Below the pieces are notes generated by a model that saw only the letters and a program-made list of their open reading frames with translations, was not told the origin of the DNA and did no database searches. Made by a program: the position numbers and the translations under genes. A DNA stretch of 36,907 bases from an uncultured Eubacterium sp. (GTDB lineage Bacteria; Bacillota; Clostridia; Oscillospirales; Acutalibacteraceae): the NCBI GenBank assembly GCA_944380545.1, contig CALWHV010000009.1, positions 1-36,907 on the forward strand, written 5' to 3'. Positions 17,858 to 24,683 of the stretch are shown piece by piece; position 1 is the first letter of the stretch, and every line of letters begins with the position of its first letter.

Positions 17858-19204
17858 TCAAAACGGCCTGTACGCGCCTGCCGCAACCGGCAGCGCTTTT
17901 TCAATATACGGCTCTTTTCTGCATTTTTCTATTTTTATCACAAGCTTGTCTGTAACAACCGGCTCAAATATCGCGGTCCTTGAAAACCCGATGATCGTGC
18001 CGGAAAAGATTTTTTGCCCGTCTGCAAAAACGGAAAAGGCTTCAATACGCTGCGATTTAGTCGTGTCCTCGCTGAGCAGCACTCTGTCAACCGCCTGCTT
18101 CGGAAAGCTCAGGCTTATCTCAAAGCCGTTTTCACTGTCGGCTCTCACCGCGTCCGTAATGGTAAGCTCCTCTTCCTTCTTAATCCATTTTCCCATCTCG
18201 CGCAGACGCCTTACATCTGCCTTGGCAAGCAGACCTTTTTTATTCGGCGGGATGTTCAGCAGGAAAAGCGAGTTGTTGCCCGCCGAGCAGTAATAGATCT
18301 TCATAAGCTTTTTGAGTGATTTCAGCGTAAAACGCTGCAGCGGATGGTAAAACCAGCCGAGCCTTATTGAAACATCAACCTCCGCCGGATACCACATAAA
18401 CTCGTCAAAATCTTTCAGAAATTCGCGCGAGCCCATATCGGGCAGCATAACATCCTGGCAGCGCTTTTGAAATTTGCGCATATTGTCGTCCGTCTGGCAG
18501 TTGGCGGCAAAATTCTGCTGGTCGTATTTGAATTTAGGCACAACATTCCATTCGCTTTCGCGCGTTTTGCCGCTTTCGTTTCCTATCCAGCGCACATCCG
18601 GCGCGCAGCCGCTCATAACTATATCGGGCTGAAGCTCAAGCGCAGTGCTCCATATCCGCTCAAAATCATAGTCCTGCACGGGCTGTCCGTCCGCCCGCGC
18701 GCCGCACGCGCCGTCAAGCCAAAGCATAAATATGTCGCCGTAATTCGTCAAAAGCTCCGTCAGCTGCGCAATATAAAAATCGTTGTATTCCGGCGTGCCG
18801 TAGCACTCTGCATTCCTGTCCCACGGCGAGAGGTAAACGCCGAATTTGAGCCCGTATTTTTTGCAGCTCTCGCTCACCTCGCGCACTATATCGCCCCCGC
18901 CGTTCTTGTAGGGGCTGTTTTTGATGCTGTGCTGCGTCGTTGCAGTCGGCCAAAGGCAAAAGCCGTCGTGATGCTTGCAGGTCAGAATAAGTCCCTTCAT
19001 TCCCGCGGCGGCAACAGCCTCGCACCATTGGTCGGCGTCAAGCTGCTTCGGGTCAAAAAGCCTTTCGCTCTCTTTTCCGTTTCCCCATTCGCGGTTTGTA
19101 AATGTGTTCATCCCAAAGTGGATAAAGGCGTAATACCGCATATCCTGAATTATCAGCTGCCGCCTGTTCGGCACAATGCTCGTGTAAATGTCTATCCTGT
19201 CCAT
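17858..19204 (-). CDS. Alpha-L-fucosidase-like glycoside hydrolase (GH29)
   Basis: This enzyme probably removes terminal alpha-L-fucose from host or dietary glycans. The 448 residues carry the GH29 N-terminal barrel: MRYYAFIHFGMNTFTNREWG, LTCKHHDGFCLWPT, LKFGVYLSPWDRN, and the nucleophile Asp164 in MLWLDGACG. WYHP-type residues appear in GWFYHPLQR, and a short beta-sandwich ends the protein. No signal peptide is seen, so it is intracellular. The sequence pattern suggests the B-type (linkage-specific) GH29 branch, though exact specificity cannot be read. GAGGGA precedes the ATG. It follows the aldo/keto reductase by 14 nt in one operon. Confidence 0.92.
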   Translation of the reverse strand: MDRIDIYTSIVPNRRQLIIQDMRYYAFIHFGMNTFTNREWGNGKESERLFDPKQLDADQWCEAVAAAGMKGLILTCKHHDGFCLWPTATTQHSIKNSPYKNGGGDIVREVSESCKKYGLKFGVYLSPWDRNAECYGTPEYNDFYIAQLTELLTNYGDIFMLWLDGACGARADGQPVQDYDFERIWSTALELQPDIVMSGCAPDVRWIGNESGKTRESEWNVVPKFKYDQQNFAANCQTDDNMRKFQKRCQDVMLPDMGSREFLKDFDEFMWYPAEVDVSIRLGWFYHPLQRFTLKSLKKLMKIYYCSAGNNSLFLLNIPPNKKGLLAKADVRRLREMGKWIKKEEELTITDAVRADSENGFEISLSFPKQAVDRVLLSEDTTKSQRIEAFSVFADGQKIFSGTIIGFSRTAIFEPVVTDKLVIKIEKCRKEPYIEKALPVAAGAYRPF

Positions 19205-19218
19205 AATAATCCCTCGCT

Positions 19219-20064
19219 TTATTTATTTAACGGCATACGGTTCCTGTCCGGATGCTCCCCGCTCCAGCCTGAGGGAGGCATAGAGCTTATTTTCATCATA
19301 TCCTCTTCGCTTATAACGGGTGCGTCAGTGATCAGATTTTCCTCCATACGCCCGCGGCAGGAGGCCTTGATTATAGGCATAACGCCGCGTTGAACGGCGT
19401 ATCTTATGCAGATTCGAGCAGGGGAGCAGCAGTATTTTTCGCAAAGCCGCTTTATAAGTACATCGTCAAAAATCCTGCCTCTTGCCAAGGGGCTCCACGC
19501 CTGTACCAAAATTTCGTTTTTGCAGCAGAAGTCAAGCGCAGCCTCCTGCGTGTAGCCGGGGTGAAATTCAATCTGGTCTATCATCGGCTTTATCTCGCAG
19601 CTGTCCGTGATGTTTTTAAGATGGTGCGGCAGAAAATTAGAAACGCCTATCGCCCGCACAGCTCCCTGTGCGTACAGCTCCTCAAGAGCGCGCCAGGTTT
19701 GCAGGTCCAGCGCTTTCCAGTCCTCGTACCCCGGCTCCGGCAGCGGCCAGTGTATAAGGTAAATGTCTATGTAATCGCCGCCCAGCCGTTTTAGCGATGC
19801 TTCAAACGCGCGCATTGCGGCATCGTAGCCCATTTCGCTCTTCCACAGCTTTGTGGCTATGATAAATTCGCCGCGCCGTATGCCGCTGCGTTTAACGGCA
19901 TTTCCCAGCTCTTCCTCGTTGTCGTAAAACGAAGCCGTGTCAAAATATCTGTAGCCCGCCTCAATCGCTTGTAAAATCGTATCGCTGTTTTTATCGGTCT
20001 TGTAGGTGCCGAAAGCCGCCGCTGGCAGCGATAAACCGTTTGAAAGCTTGAATCCTTTGCTCAA
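19219..20064 (-). CDS. Aldo/keto reductase
   Basis: This 281-residue NAD(P)H-dependent oxidoreductase of the AKR superfamily reduces an aldehyde or sugar carbonyl. The catalytic tetrad is visible: Asp42 and Tyr47 in FDTASFYDNE, Lys72 in ATKLWK, His105 in YLIHWPLP. Cofactor-binding motifs include AIGVSNF and the C-terminal PIIKASCRGRMEENL. The start is a TTG at 20064: GAGGTG lies 6 nt upstream. The in-frame ATG at 20085 lies inside the -10 hexamer of the promoter and cannot be translated from it. It is the first gene of an operon with the fucosidase and may act on fucose-derived products, which is inference. Confidence 0.92.
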   Translation of the reverse strand: MSKGFKLSNGLSLPAAAFGTYKTDKNSDTILQAIEAGYRYFDTASFYDNEEELGNAVKRSGIRRGEFIIATKLWKSEMGYDAAMRAFEASLKRLGGDYIDIYLIHWPLPEPGYEDWKALDLQTWRALEELYAQGAVRAIGVSNFLPHHLKNITDSCEIKPMIDQIEFHPGYTQEAALDFCCKNEILVQAWSPLARGRIFDDVLIKRLCEKYCCSPARICIRYAVQRGVMPIIKASCRGRMEENLITDAPVISEEDMMKISSMPPSGWSGEHPDRNRMPLNK

Positions 20065-20083
20065 AGCATTCACCTCACTGACC

Positions 20084-20112
20084 ATTATAATAAAGTTCAA
20101 ACACTTTGGCAA
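20084..20112 (-). promoter_or_regulatory. Promoter of the aldo/keto reductase-fucosidase operon
   Basis: Minus strand: TTGCCA (20112-20107), 17-nt spacer, TATAAT (20089-20084). The box overlaps an in-frame ATG, which decides for the TTG start at 20064. Confidence 0.8.
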
Positions 20113-20145
20113 TCTTAATTCGGCTAAAAATTATTAAAATAATTC

Positions 20146-20174
20146 TTGACTTAGCGCCCAAACAGTGATATTAT
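20146..20174 (+). promoter_or_regulatory. Promoter of the tRNA-Met/tRNA-Trp unit
   Basis: TTGACT (20146-20151), 17-nt spacer, TATTAT (20169-20174), 17 nt before the first tRNA. It diverges from the aldo/keto reductase promoter. Confidence 0.75.
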
Positions 20175-20191
20175 ATCTAAGTCAATGATTT

Positions 20192-20268
20192 GGGCCATTA
20201 GCTCAGTTGGTCAGAGCTCCCGGCTCATAACCGGTCGGTCCGGGGTTCGAGTCCCTGATGGCCCACCA
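20192..20268 (+). tRNA. tRNA with CAU anticodon (Met, possibly Ile2)
   Basis: The acceptor stem GGGCCAT pairs with ATGGCCC, the D arm is GCTCAGTTGGTCAGAGC, the anticodon loop is CTCATAA, the T loop is TTCGAGT, and CCA is encoded. A G1-C72 pair excludes initiator tRNA. The CAU anticodon could belong to elongator tRNA-Met or to a lysidine-modified tRNA-Ile2; the GGCTCATAACC anticodon arm resembles Ile2 of other Firmicutes, so identity is open. Confidence 0.92.
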
Positions 20269-20274
20269 AATCTT

Positions 20275-20350
20275 AGGGGTATAGCTCAGTTGGTAGAGCA
20301 GCGGTCTCCAAAACCGCGTGCCGAGGGTTCAAGTCCTTCTGCCCCTGCCA
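20275..20350 (+). tRNA. tRNA-Trp (CCA)
   Basis: The acceptor stem AGGGGTA pairs with TGCCCCT, the anticodon loop TCTCCAAAA carries CCA, the T loop is TTCAAGT, and 3' GCCA is encoded. It is 6 nt behind the CAU tRNA, in one transcript. Its last 16 nt are duplicated at 20664-20679. Confidence 0.96.
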
Positions 20351-20414
20351 AAAATACAGGCATCGCTTTGCGGTGCCTGTATTTTTGGTTAGTGTAAAAA
20401 CTTGAACCGAGGCA
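20335..20414 (+). repeat. 80-bp direct repeat, copy 1 (tRNA-Trp 3' end plus terminator)
   Basis: This copy contains the last 16 nt of tRNA-Trp, the terminator hairpin (AAAATACAGGCA and TGCCTGTATTTTT, 20351-20388) and the following 26 nt. By reading, it is identical to 20664-20743. A duplicated tRNA 3' end is what integration of a mobile element at a tRNA leaves behind, but no integrase is present. Confidence 0.9.
20351..20388 (+). terminator. Terminator of the tRNA unit
   Basis: AAAATACAGGCA pairs with TGCCTGTATTTTT directly behind tRNA-Trp. It sits inside the 80-bp direct repeat and is therefore present a second time at about 20680-20717. Confidence 0.9.
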
Positions 20415-20463
20415 CGCGCGTGCCGGGCAACACAAGCTCCCGCTGCCGGTGGCAGATGAAGGG

Positions 20464-20543
20464 AGCTTGTGTTGGCGCAGCGGTCGGAAAAATCGAGGAA
20501 AAGCGCAAGCCCGAAGATTTTTCCGGGTAACCGCAAGAGGGCA
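20464..20543 (+). repeat. Inner 80-bp repeat, copy A
   Basis: It begins AGCTTGTGTTGGCGCAGCGG and contains the inverted arms CGGAAAAATC and GATTTTTCCG. It matches 20577-20656 with one mismatch. CACAAGCTCCC at 20431-20441 is the inverse of GGGAGCTTGTG at 20461-20471, so copy A also lies next to an 11-bp palindrome. No protein is supported on either strand. Confidence 0.9.
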
Positions 20544-20576
20544 GAACGGCGCTCTTTGAATAACGCATATGCAAGC

Positions 20577-20656
20577 AGCTTGTGTTGGCGCAGCGGTCGG
20601 AAAAATCGAGGAAAAGCGCAAGCCCGAAGATTTTTCCGGGTATCCGCAAGAGGGCA
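20577..20656 (+). repeat. Inner 80-bp repeat, copy B
   Basis: This is the second copy of the inner repeat; GTATC replaces GTAAC. The two copies are separated by 33 nt. The nesting of two 80-bp repeat pairs within 410 bp suggests successive duplications or a REP/MITE-like element. Confidence 0.9.
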
Positions 20657-20663
20657 TAGTCTG

Positions 20664-20743
20664 CCTTCTGCCCCTGCCAAAAATACAGGCATCGCTTTGC
20701 GGTGCCTGTATTTTTGGTTAGTGTAAAAACTTGAACCGAGGCA
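20664..20743 (+). repeat. 80-bp direct repeat, copy 2 (tRNA-Trp 3' end fragment plus terminator)
   Basis: Identical by reading to 20335-20414, including CCTTCTGCCCCTGCCA, the end of tRNA-Trp, without the rest of the tRNA. It marks the left border of the accessory island. Confidence 0.9.
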
Positions 20744-21033
20744 AGCTCAACCGCGCGGTTTCAAGGCTCTTTTTTATTCAATAAAACGCTCAATCTTCTC
20801 ACGGCGCGCGGTCTGCACGCCCTTTTTTGATGCTCAAAACAGTCTCCAAATAGTCCGACTTTTCCGTTAAATCCGAACTTTCCGTCCCGTACAGCATCAA
20901 AAAAGCAAATGCTATTGAAAAAATTTATTCTTTATTCTATAATTGTTTAAAGAACATTAAGTTTAGAATACTCAACGATTACTGATTTCAAAATTTCATA
21001 ATTTTTCTTTAATATCTTTGATATGGTTTATGT
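20744..21033. other. Non-coding junction with 13-bp inverted repeat
   Basis: No gene is seen here. A perfect 13-bp inverted repeat, CTTTTTTGATGCT (20822-20834) and AGCATCAAAAAAG (20893-20905), encloses two similar 14-mers, TCCGACTTTTCCGT (20854-20867) and TCCGAACTTTCCGT (20872-20885), 18 nt apart. After 20905 the base composition turns sharply AT-rich. It may be a terminator-like element, a small non-autonomous element or an operator region; I cannot decide. Confidence 0.6.
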
Positions 21034-21062
21034 TTGAAAGTGCTTATGGTTTTTAATATAAA
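21034..21062 (+). promoter_or_regulatory. Promoter of the island lipoprotein gene
   Basis: TTGAAA (21034-21039), 17-nt spacer, TATAAA (21057-21062), 31 nt before the start codon. It is the only good plus-strand promoter I see in the island. Confidence 0.65.
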
Positions 21063-21093
21063 TGGCGGATGACTATGAAGGGACAAATAGTAT

Positions 21094-21699
21094 ATGCAAA
21101 AGACAAATATTCTTCTTTTATGTCTGTTTTGGTTATTCCTTACAGCTTGTTCAGTATCGGGAAATAGTAATAATTCTATGCAATTAGGTGAAGTTGACTC
21201 GGACGAAAGAAGGCTTATCGATTCTGGCGATTATTTTAAACTGTATGATGATACTTTGTCTGAAACTTATGAAATCTATAATTCTCAAGGTGAACTTGTA
21301 CGCACAGAAACAACTGATGATCCGATTTCCATTACTATGCTCAATGAATCAATTTTAGATATAAGCATTGGCAAAGGAACAGGCATAACACAGCATACTT
21401 ATTACGACGCTGAACAGAATACCTTTTCAACTAAATTTTCTTATGTTATCTGTACCGACGGTGAGTTGATTGCGTATATTGGATTATCGGAGGATGGGGC
21501 GGATAATAAATCACTAATAGTTCAAAATATCTTTAATAAAGAAGTTTATTATAAAGAATTTAAAGGCGCTTTTGATGAAGTGGATACTTACGAATTGGCT
21601 TCTGTTGACGGAGAATTTTCAAAAGATCTTTCTACATTTACAGTTCACTATTATCAAAACAATCGGCAAAATCAGTTGACAAAAGATTTTGAATTATAA
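21094..21699 (+). CDS. Lipoprotein, possibly a stranded immunity protein
   Basis: The 201-residue product has a lipoprotein signal: MQKTNILLLCLFWLFLTAC, with Cys19 as the probable lipid site. The mature part is acidic and beta-rich with no recognised domain, and the gene is AT-rich. A weak GGGA lies 10-13 nt upstream of the ATG. Its TAA is followed after 3 nt by Rhs core sequence in the same reading frame, exactly the position that immunity genes occupy before the next Rhs fragment in this island. I therefore suggest it is the immunity gene of a toxin tip that has been lost; a membrane-surface immunity protein would suit a toxin acting at the envelope. This is inference from position only. 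Confidence 0.65.
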   Translation: MQKTNILLLCLFWLFLTACSVSGNSNNSMQLGEVDSDERRLIDSGDYFKLYDDTLSETYEIYNSQGELVRTETTDDPISITMLNESILDISIGKGTGITQHTYYDAEQNTFSTKFSYVICTDGELIAYIGLSEDGADNKSLIVQNIFNKEVYYKEFKGAFDEVDTYELASVDGEFSKDLSTFTVHYYQNNRQNQLTKDFEL

Positions 21700-23055
21700 A
21701 ACTCCAACGGCAATATAACGGAGCGGAAAGAGTATGTCTACACCACAGGCGAGCTCGGAGAAGTCCTTGAAACGAAGACTTGGACATACGGGGACAGCGT
21801 GTGGAGCGACCTGCTCACGGATTTCAACGGCACAGCAATTACTTATGACGAAGTCGGCAACCTGCTCACGATGGGCAGCAAGGAATTATCTTGGCTCGGC
21901 AGGCAGTTGACGCAGATCACGGACGGAGAAGAGGAAATCTCTTACGCCTATAACGGAGACGGACAGCGCGTTTCCAAGACCGTCAATGGCATAACTACCG
22001 AGCATTTCTATAACGGCGAACTGCTGGCAGGTCAGAAGACCGGCGATAATATCCTCGTCTTTATGTATGATAACAACGGCGATATCTTCGGTTTTCTATC
22101 GGACGGCACGGAGTATTACTACGTAAAGAACGCGCAGAATGACGTTACCGCCATAGCAAGCGCGGACGGTACGATCATAGCCAACTATTACTATGATTCT
22201 TGGGGTCAGATCACTGAGGTAACAGGCGATACCGCCATTGCCGAGCTGAATCCTATCCGCTACCGCAGTTATTATTACGATTCTGAAACGCAGTGGTACT
22301 TCCTCAACACTCGCTACTATTCCCCTGAACTGTGCAGGTTTATTAATGCGGATTCTTTGCTTGTTAATGATACTTTACTAGGATTCAATATATTCTCCTA
22401 TTGTGTTAATAATCCAACAAACCTTTCTGATAATACTGGAAATATACCCTTTTTGGCAGTTACTGCTATTATAGGTGCTGTTGCAGGTGCTGTCGCAGGA
22501 GGCATTATTGCTGCAAAAAAAGGTAAAAATGTTTGGGCTGGCATTGGTATAGGAGCAGTAGCTGGTGGCTTAGTCGGTTTAGGAATTGGTGCAGCGGCAG
22601 CTGCAATTTTAGCAGGTAGCGCTACTGCAAGTACGGCAGCTGTTGCTGCTGGAGCACGAGTTGCTATTTCAGCTGCCACAACAGCTATAGGAACAGCTGC
22701 AACTACAGCTCGGGGTAAAATTAATCAAGCAGCTAATAGAGCCTCAAATGCTGTAAACAAAATATTTACAAAACCTACTGCGCCGCCTCCAAAACCAATA
22801 ACTAATGACATAACCGGTTTACAACGAGTTGGTAGTGCTTTAAAATCAGATGCATATCATGCTTTTCCAGACATTGTTGATAATTACGCTGGATTAGCTA
22901 GCAAAAGTCCAATTAGTAACGGTACACTATATCAATTAAAAGGTTCTTTGAATGGTGTGGATGGTAGATTTGAATGGATAGTTCAAAATAATCAAGTAAC
23001 TCATCGAATGTTTGTGCCAGGAGGCGAAATAAACGGTATTCCGATTATGCCATGA
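21700..23055 (+). CDS. Orphan Rhs core fragment with C-terminal toxin tip (cassette 1)
   Basis: The frame is open from the codon after the lipoprotein stop and has no convincing start (a GTG at 21799 lacks a good ribosome binding site), so it looks like a silent 3' rhs fragment. Residues 1-250 are YD-repeat and Rhs core: ISYAYNGDGQRVSKTVNG, FMYDNNGD, YYVKNAQNDVTAI, YYYDSWGQITEVTGD, then the core end YYYDSETQWYFLNTRYYSPE and NNPTNLSDNTGN. The tip (22444 on) starts with Gly/Ala-rich hydrophobic segments, as in translocation regions, then a Pro-rich TAPPPKP hinge, and ends in a domain of about 85 residues containing SALKSDAYHAFPDIVDN and GRFEWIVQNNQVTHRMFVPG. Its His and HR residues hint at a small RNase-like toxin, which is speculative. 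It overlaps the next gene by ATGA. Confidence 0.8.
   Translation, partial: NSNGNITERKEYVYTTGELGEVLETKTWTYGDSVWSDLLTDFNGTAITYDEVGNLLTMGSKELSWLGRQLTQITDGEEEISYAYNGDGQRVSKTVNGITTEHFYNGELLAGQKTGDNILVFMYDNNGDIFGFLSDGTEYYYVKNAQNDVTAIASADGTIIANYYYDSWGQITEVTGDTAIAELNPIRYRSYYYDSETQWYFLNTRYYSPELCRFINADSLLVNDTLLGFNIFSYCVNNPTNLSDNTGNIPFLAVTAIIGAVAGAVAGGIIAAKKGKNVWAGIGIGAVAGGLVGLGIGAAAAAILAGSATASTAAVAAGARVAISAATTAIGTAATTARGKINQAANRASNAVNKIFTKPTAPPPKPITNDITGLQRVGSALKSDAYHAFPDIVDNYAGLASKSPISNGTLYQLKGSLNGVDGRFEWIVQNNQVTHRMFVPGGEINGIPIMP
21898..21977 (+). repeat. 80-bp repeat within Rhs core, copy in cassette 1
   Basis: GGCAGGCAGTTGACGCAGAT opens a segment that is identical by reading to 23586-23665. Copy 3 of the core (26127-26200) is similar but diverged. 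It encodes GRQLTQITDGEEEISYAYNG and is the most likely recombination platform for exchanging tips. Confidence 0.88.
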
Positions 23056-23570
23056 ATAAACTTAATTTTATTGAAAAAATGGGATTTAAAATCACTTGGA
23101 AGTTAATTTGCATAGGATTATGGGGAACGGATAAAATACCTGTTCAGATTACTTATGCAGAACTTTTTGACTACCTTGAAAAACGCTTAAATAATAATGA
23201 TTTGTGGCTTGATGAAATTGTTTTACTGATTTGTGAAAAAGATAGCCAAATGAAAATTCACGATTTGCTTTGCAAATTTGCGGATGAAGAGTCGTCTGAT
23301 TTTAAATTGCAAGAGAGAAAGTGGAGAGCTTATCTTTTTTATAACATACTTGATAATTTGAGCGACGATTGTTTGCAGGGACTTTTGCAGTTAATGGAGT
23401 TTTGGACTTTAATAGGCTTGCAAAATGAAAGTCCGATTGATTTTCCAAAGTCAGGAGATAAACTTTCAATTAAAAACTATTTCACTTCTTCAACTTATAA
23501 GCAACAAATAATTAAAAGTAAAGTTTGGTTGGAAAATGAAATGAAAACTATTGCTGTCCAAGAGTCTTAG
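23052..23570 (+). CDS. Candidate immunity protein of cassette 1 (DUF2247-like)
   Basis: The 172-residue, soluble, acidic protein starts in the ATGA overlap with the toxin tip, so the two are translationally coupled; this is the normal arrangement of a toxin and its immunity protein. The helical C-terminal half, ERKWRAYLFYNILDNLSDDC then GLLQLMEFWTLIGLQNESP, recalls the DUF2247 family as I remember it (the RKW...FW..FG...SP pattern), a family often found beside polymorphic toxins. The assignment is from memory. No signal peptide or membrane helix, so it would neutralise a cytoplasmic toxin, consistent with a nuclease-type tip. The gene is AT-rich. Its TAG is followed within 16 nt by the next Rhs core segment in the same frame. 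Confidence 0.75.
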   Translation: MNKLNFIEKMGFKITWKLICIGLWGTDKIPVQITYAELFDYLEKRLNNNDLWLDEIVLLICEKDSQMKIHDLLCKFADEESSDFKLQERKWRAYLFYNILDNLSDDCLQGLLQLMEFWTLIGLQNESPIDFPKSGDKLSIKNYFTSSTYKQQIIKSKVWLENEMKTIAVQES

Positions 23571-24682
23571 TTGGAAATTTGGCTTGGCAGGCAGTTGACG
23601 CAGATCACGGACGGAGAAGAGGAAATCTCTTACGCCTATAACGGAGACGGACAGCGCGTTTCCAAAACGGTGAACGGCACAACTACGGAGTTTATCTATA
23701 ACGGCGATATTCTTGCGGGTCAAAAGACCGGCGACGATGTTCTCGTCTTTATGTATGATAACAACGGCGACCCGTTTGGTTTCATCTATAACGGAACGGA
23801 ATATTACTACGTAAAGAACGCGCAGAATGACGTTACCGCCATAGCAAGTGCGGACGGCACGGCAATAGCGAATTACTATTATGATTCCTGGGGAAAACTC
23901 ACAGAAATAACCGGCGATACAGAAATAGCCGAACTAAACCCTATCCGCTACCGCAGTTATTACTATGATTCCGAAACAGAATTATATTACCTCAACACCC
24001 GCTACTATTCACCCGATCTGTGCAGGTTTATGAGTTCAGATAATTTAGTTATCACTGTTGGCGGAAATGTTATGGGATACAATCTGTTTATGTATTGCTT
24101 TAATAATCCCATAAATTTAACCGATAACGATGGAAATTGGCCTCAATGGGTGAAGAAAGCGGCAAACTTTGTCTACAACAAAATCGTTAAACCGGTGACC
24201 AAGGTTGAAATAAAGTTCTTTCAAAATTCAATGCAGCAACGTCTATTGGAGCAAGTTTTAGTGTTACTTCTGCCGGTATAAGTTATAACTATCAGATTGG
24301 AATCGCTTTGGATACAAGAGGCAATGTTGCGGTTCAACGATCATATTCTTGGGGTGCTTCTACATCTCTTGGTGCGTCAGTTACAGTTTATAGAACCCGA
24401 TCCAATGCACCTACTGTTAATGCATTAACTGGGCCTTCATATCAATTAGGCGGATCATCTGGTTTTCTTGTAAGTGGATTCCCAGCTTCAGTAGGTGCAG
24501 ATCTAGTGATGATGACCAATGGCAATGACGATTCTGCTTATTATGGATTAACAGGTGCTGTAGGAATTGGTGCACCGGGTAAAGAAGGACATATAGAATA
24601 TGGAATGACTGAAAATAAATCAAAAGAGTATAACATATATAATTTGGTAGATCAATTTTTCATCAAACTAATGGAGGACTAA
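23571..24682 (+). pseudogene. Orphan Rhs core fragment with frameshifted toxin tip (cassette 2)
   Basis: Rhs core resumes directly after the immunity stop (LGRQLTQITDGEEEISYAYN), later in the core than cassette 1, and runs to YYLNTRYYSPDLCRF and NNPINLTDNDGNWPQ. The tip begins WVKKAANFVYNKIVKPVTKVE and then changes frame. After 24206 the continuing frame encodes NKVLSKFNAATSIGASFSV, then DTRGNVAVQRSYSWGAS and GLTGAVGIGAPGKEGHIEYG, to the stop at 24682. Adding one A to GAAATAAA at 24207 would join both parts perfectly, so a 1-bp deletion (or sequencing error) has split the tip. The tip is Gly/Ser-rich with alternating hydrophobic strands and is not recognised. No start codon or ribosome binding site precedes the fragment. 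Confidence 0.8.
23586..23665 (+). repeat. 80-bp repeat within Rhs core, copy in cassette 2
   Basis: Identical by reading to 21898-21977. Homology to cassette 1 starts only about 10 nt earlier, which places the recombination joint right behind the immunity-gene stop codon at 23570. Confidence 0.88.
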
Positions 24683-24683
24683 A

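Noticed and set aside
20273..20692. Overlapping minus-strand frames of 86-139 residues across the tRNAs and repeats
   Set aside because: They are built from tRNA antisense and the 80-bp repeats, have no start signals, and repeat the same nonsense peptide in several frames.
24206..24235. Programmed -1 frameshift in toxin tip 2
   Set aside because: No X-XXY-YYZ slippery heptamer or downstream pseudoknot is evident; the GAAATAAA tract better fits a simple loss of one A.
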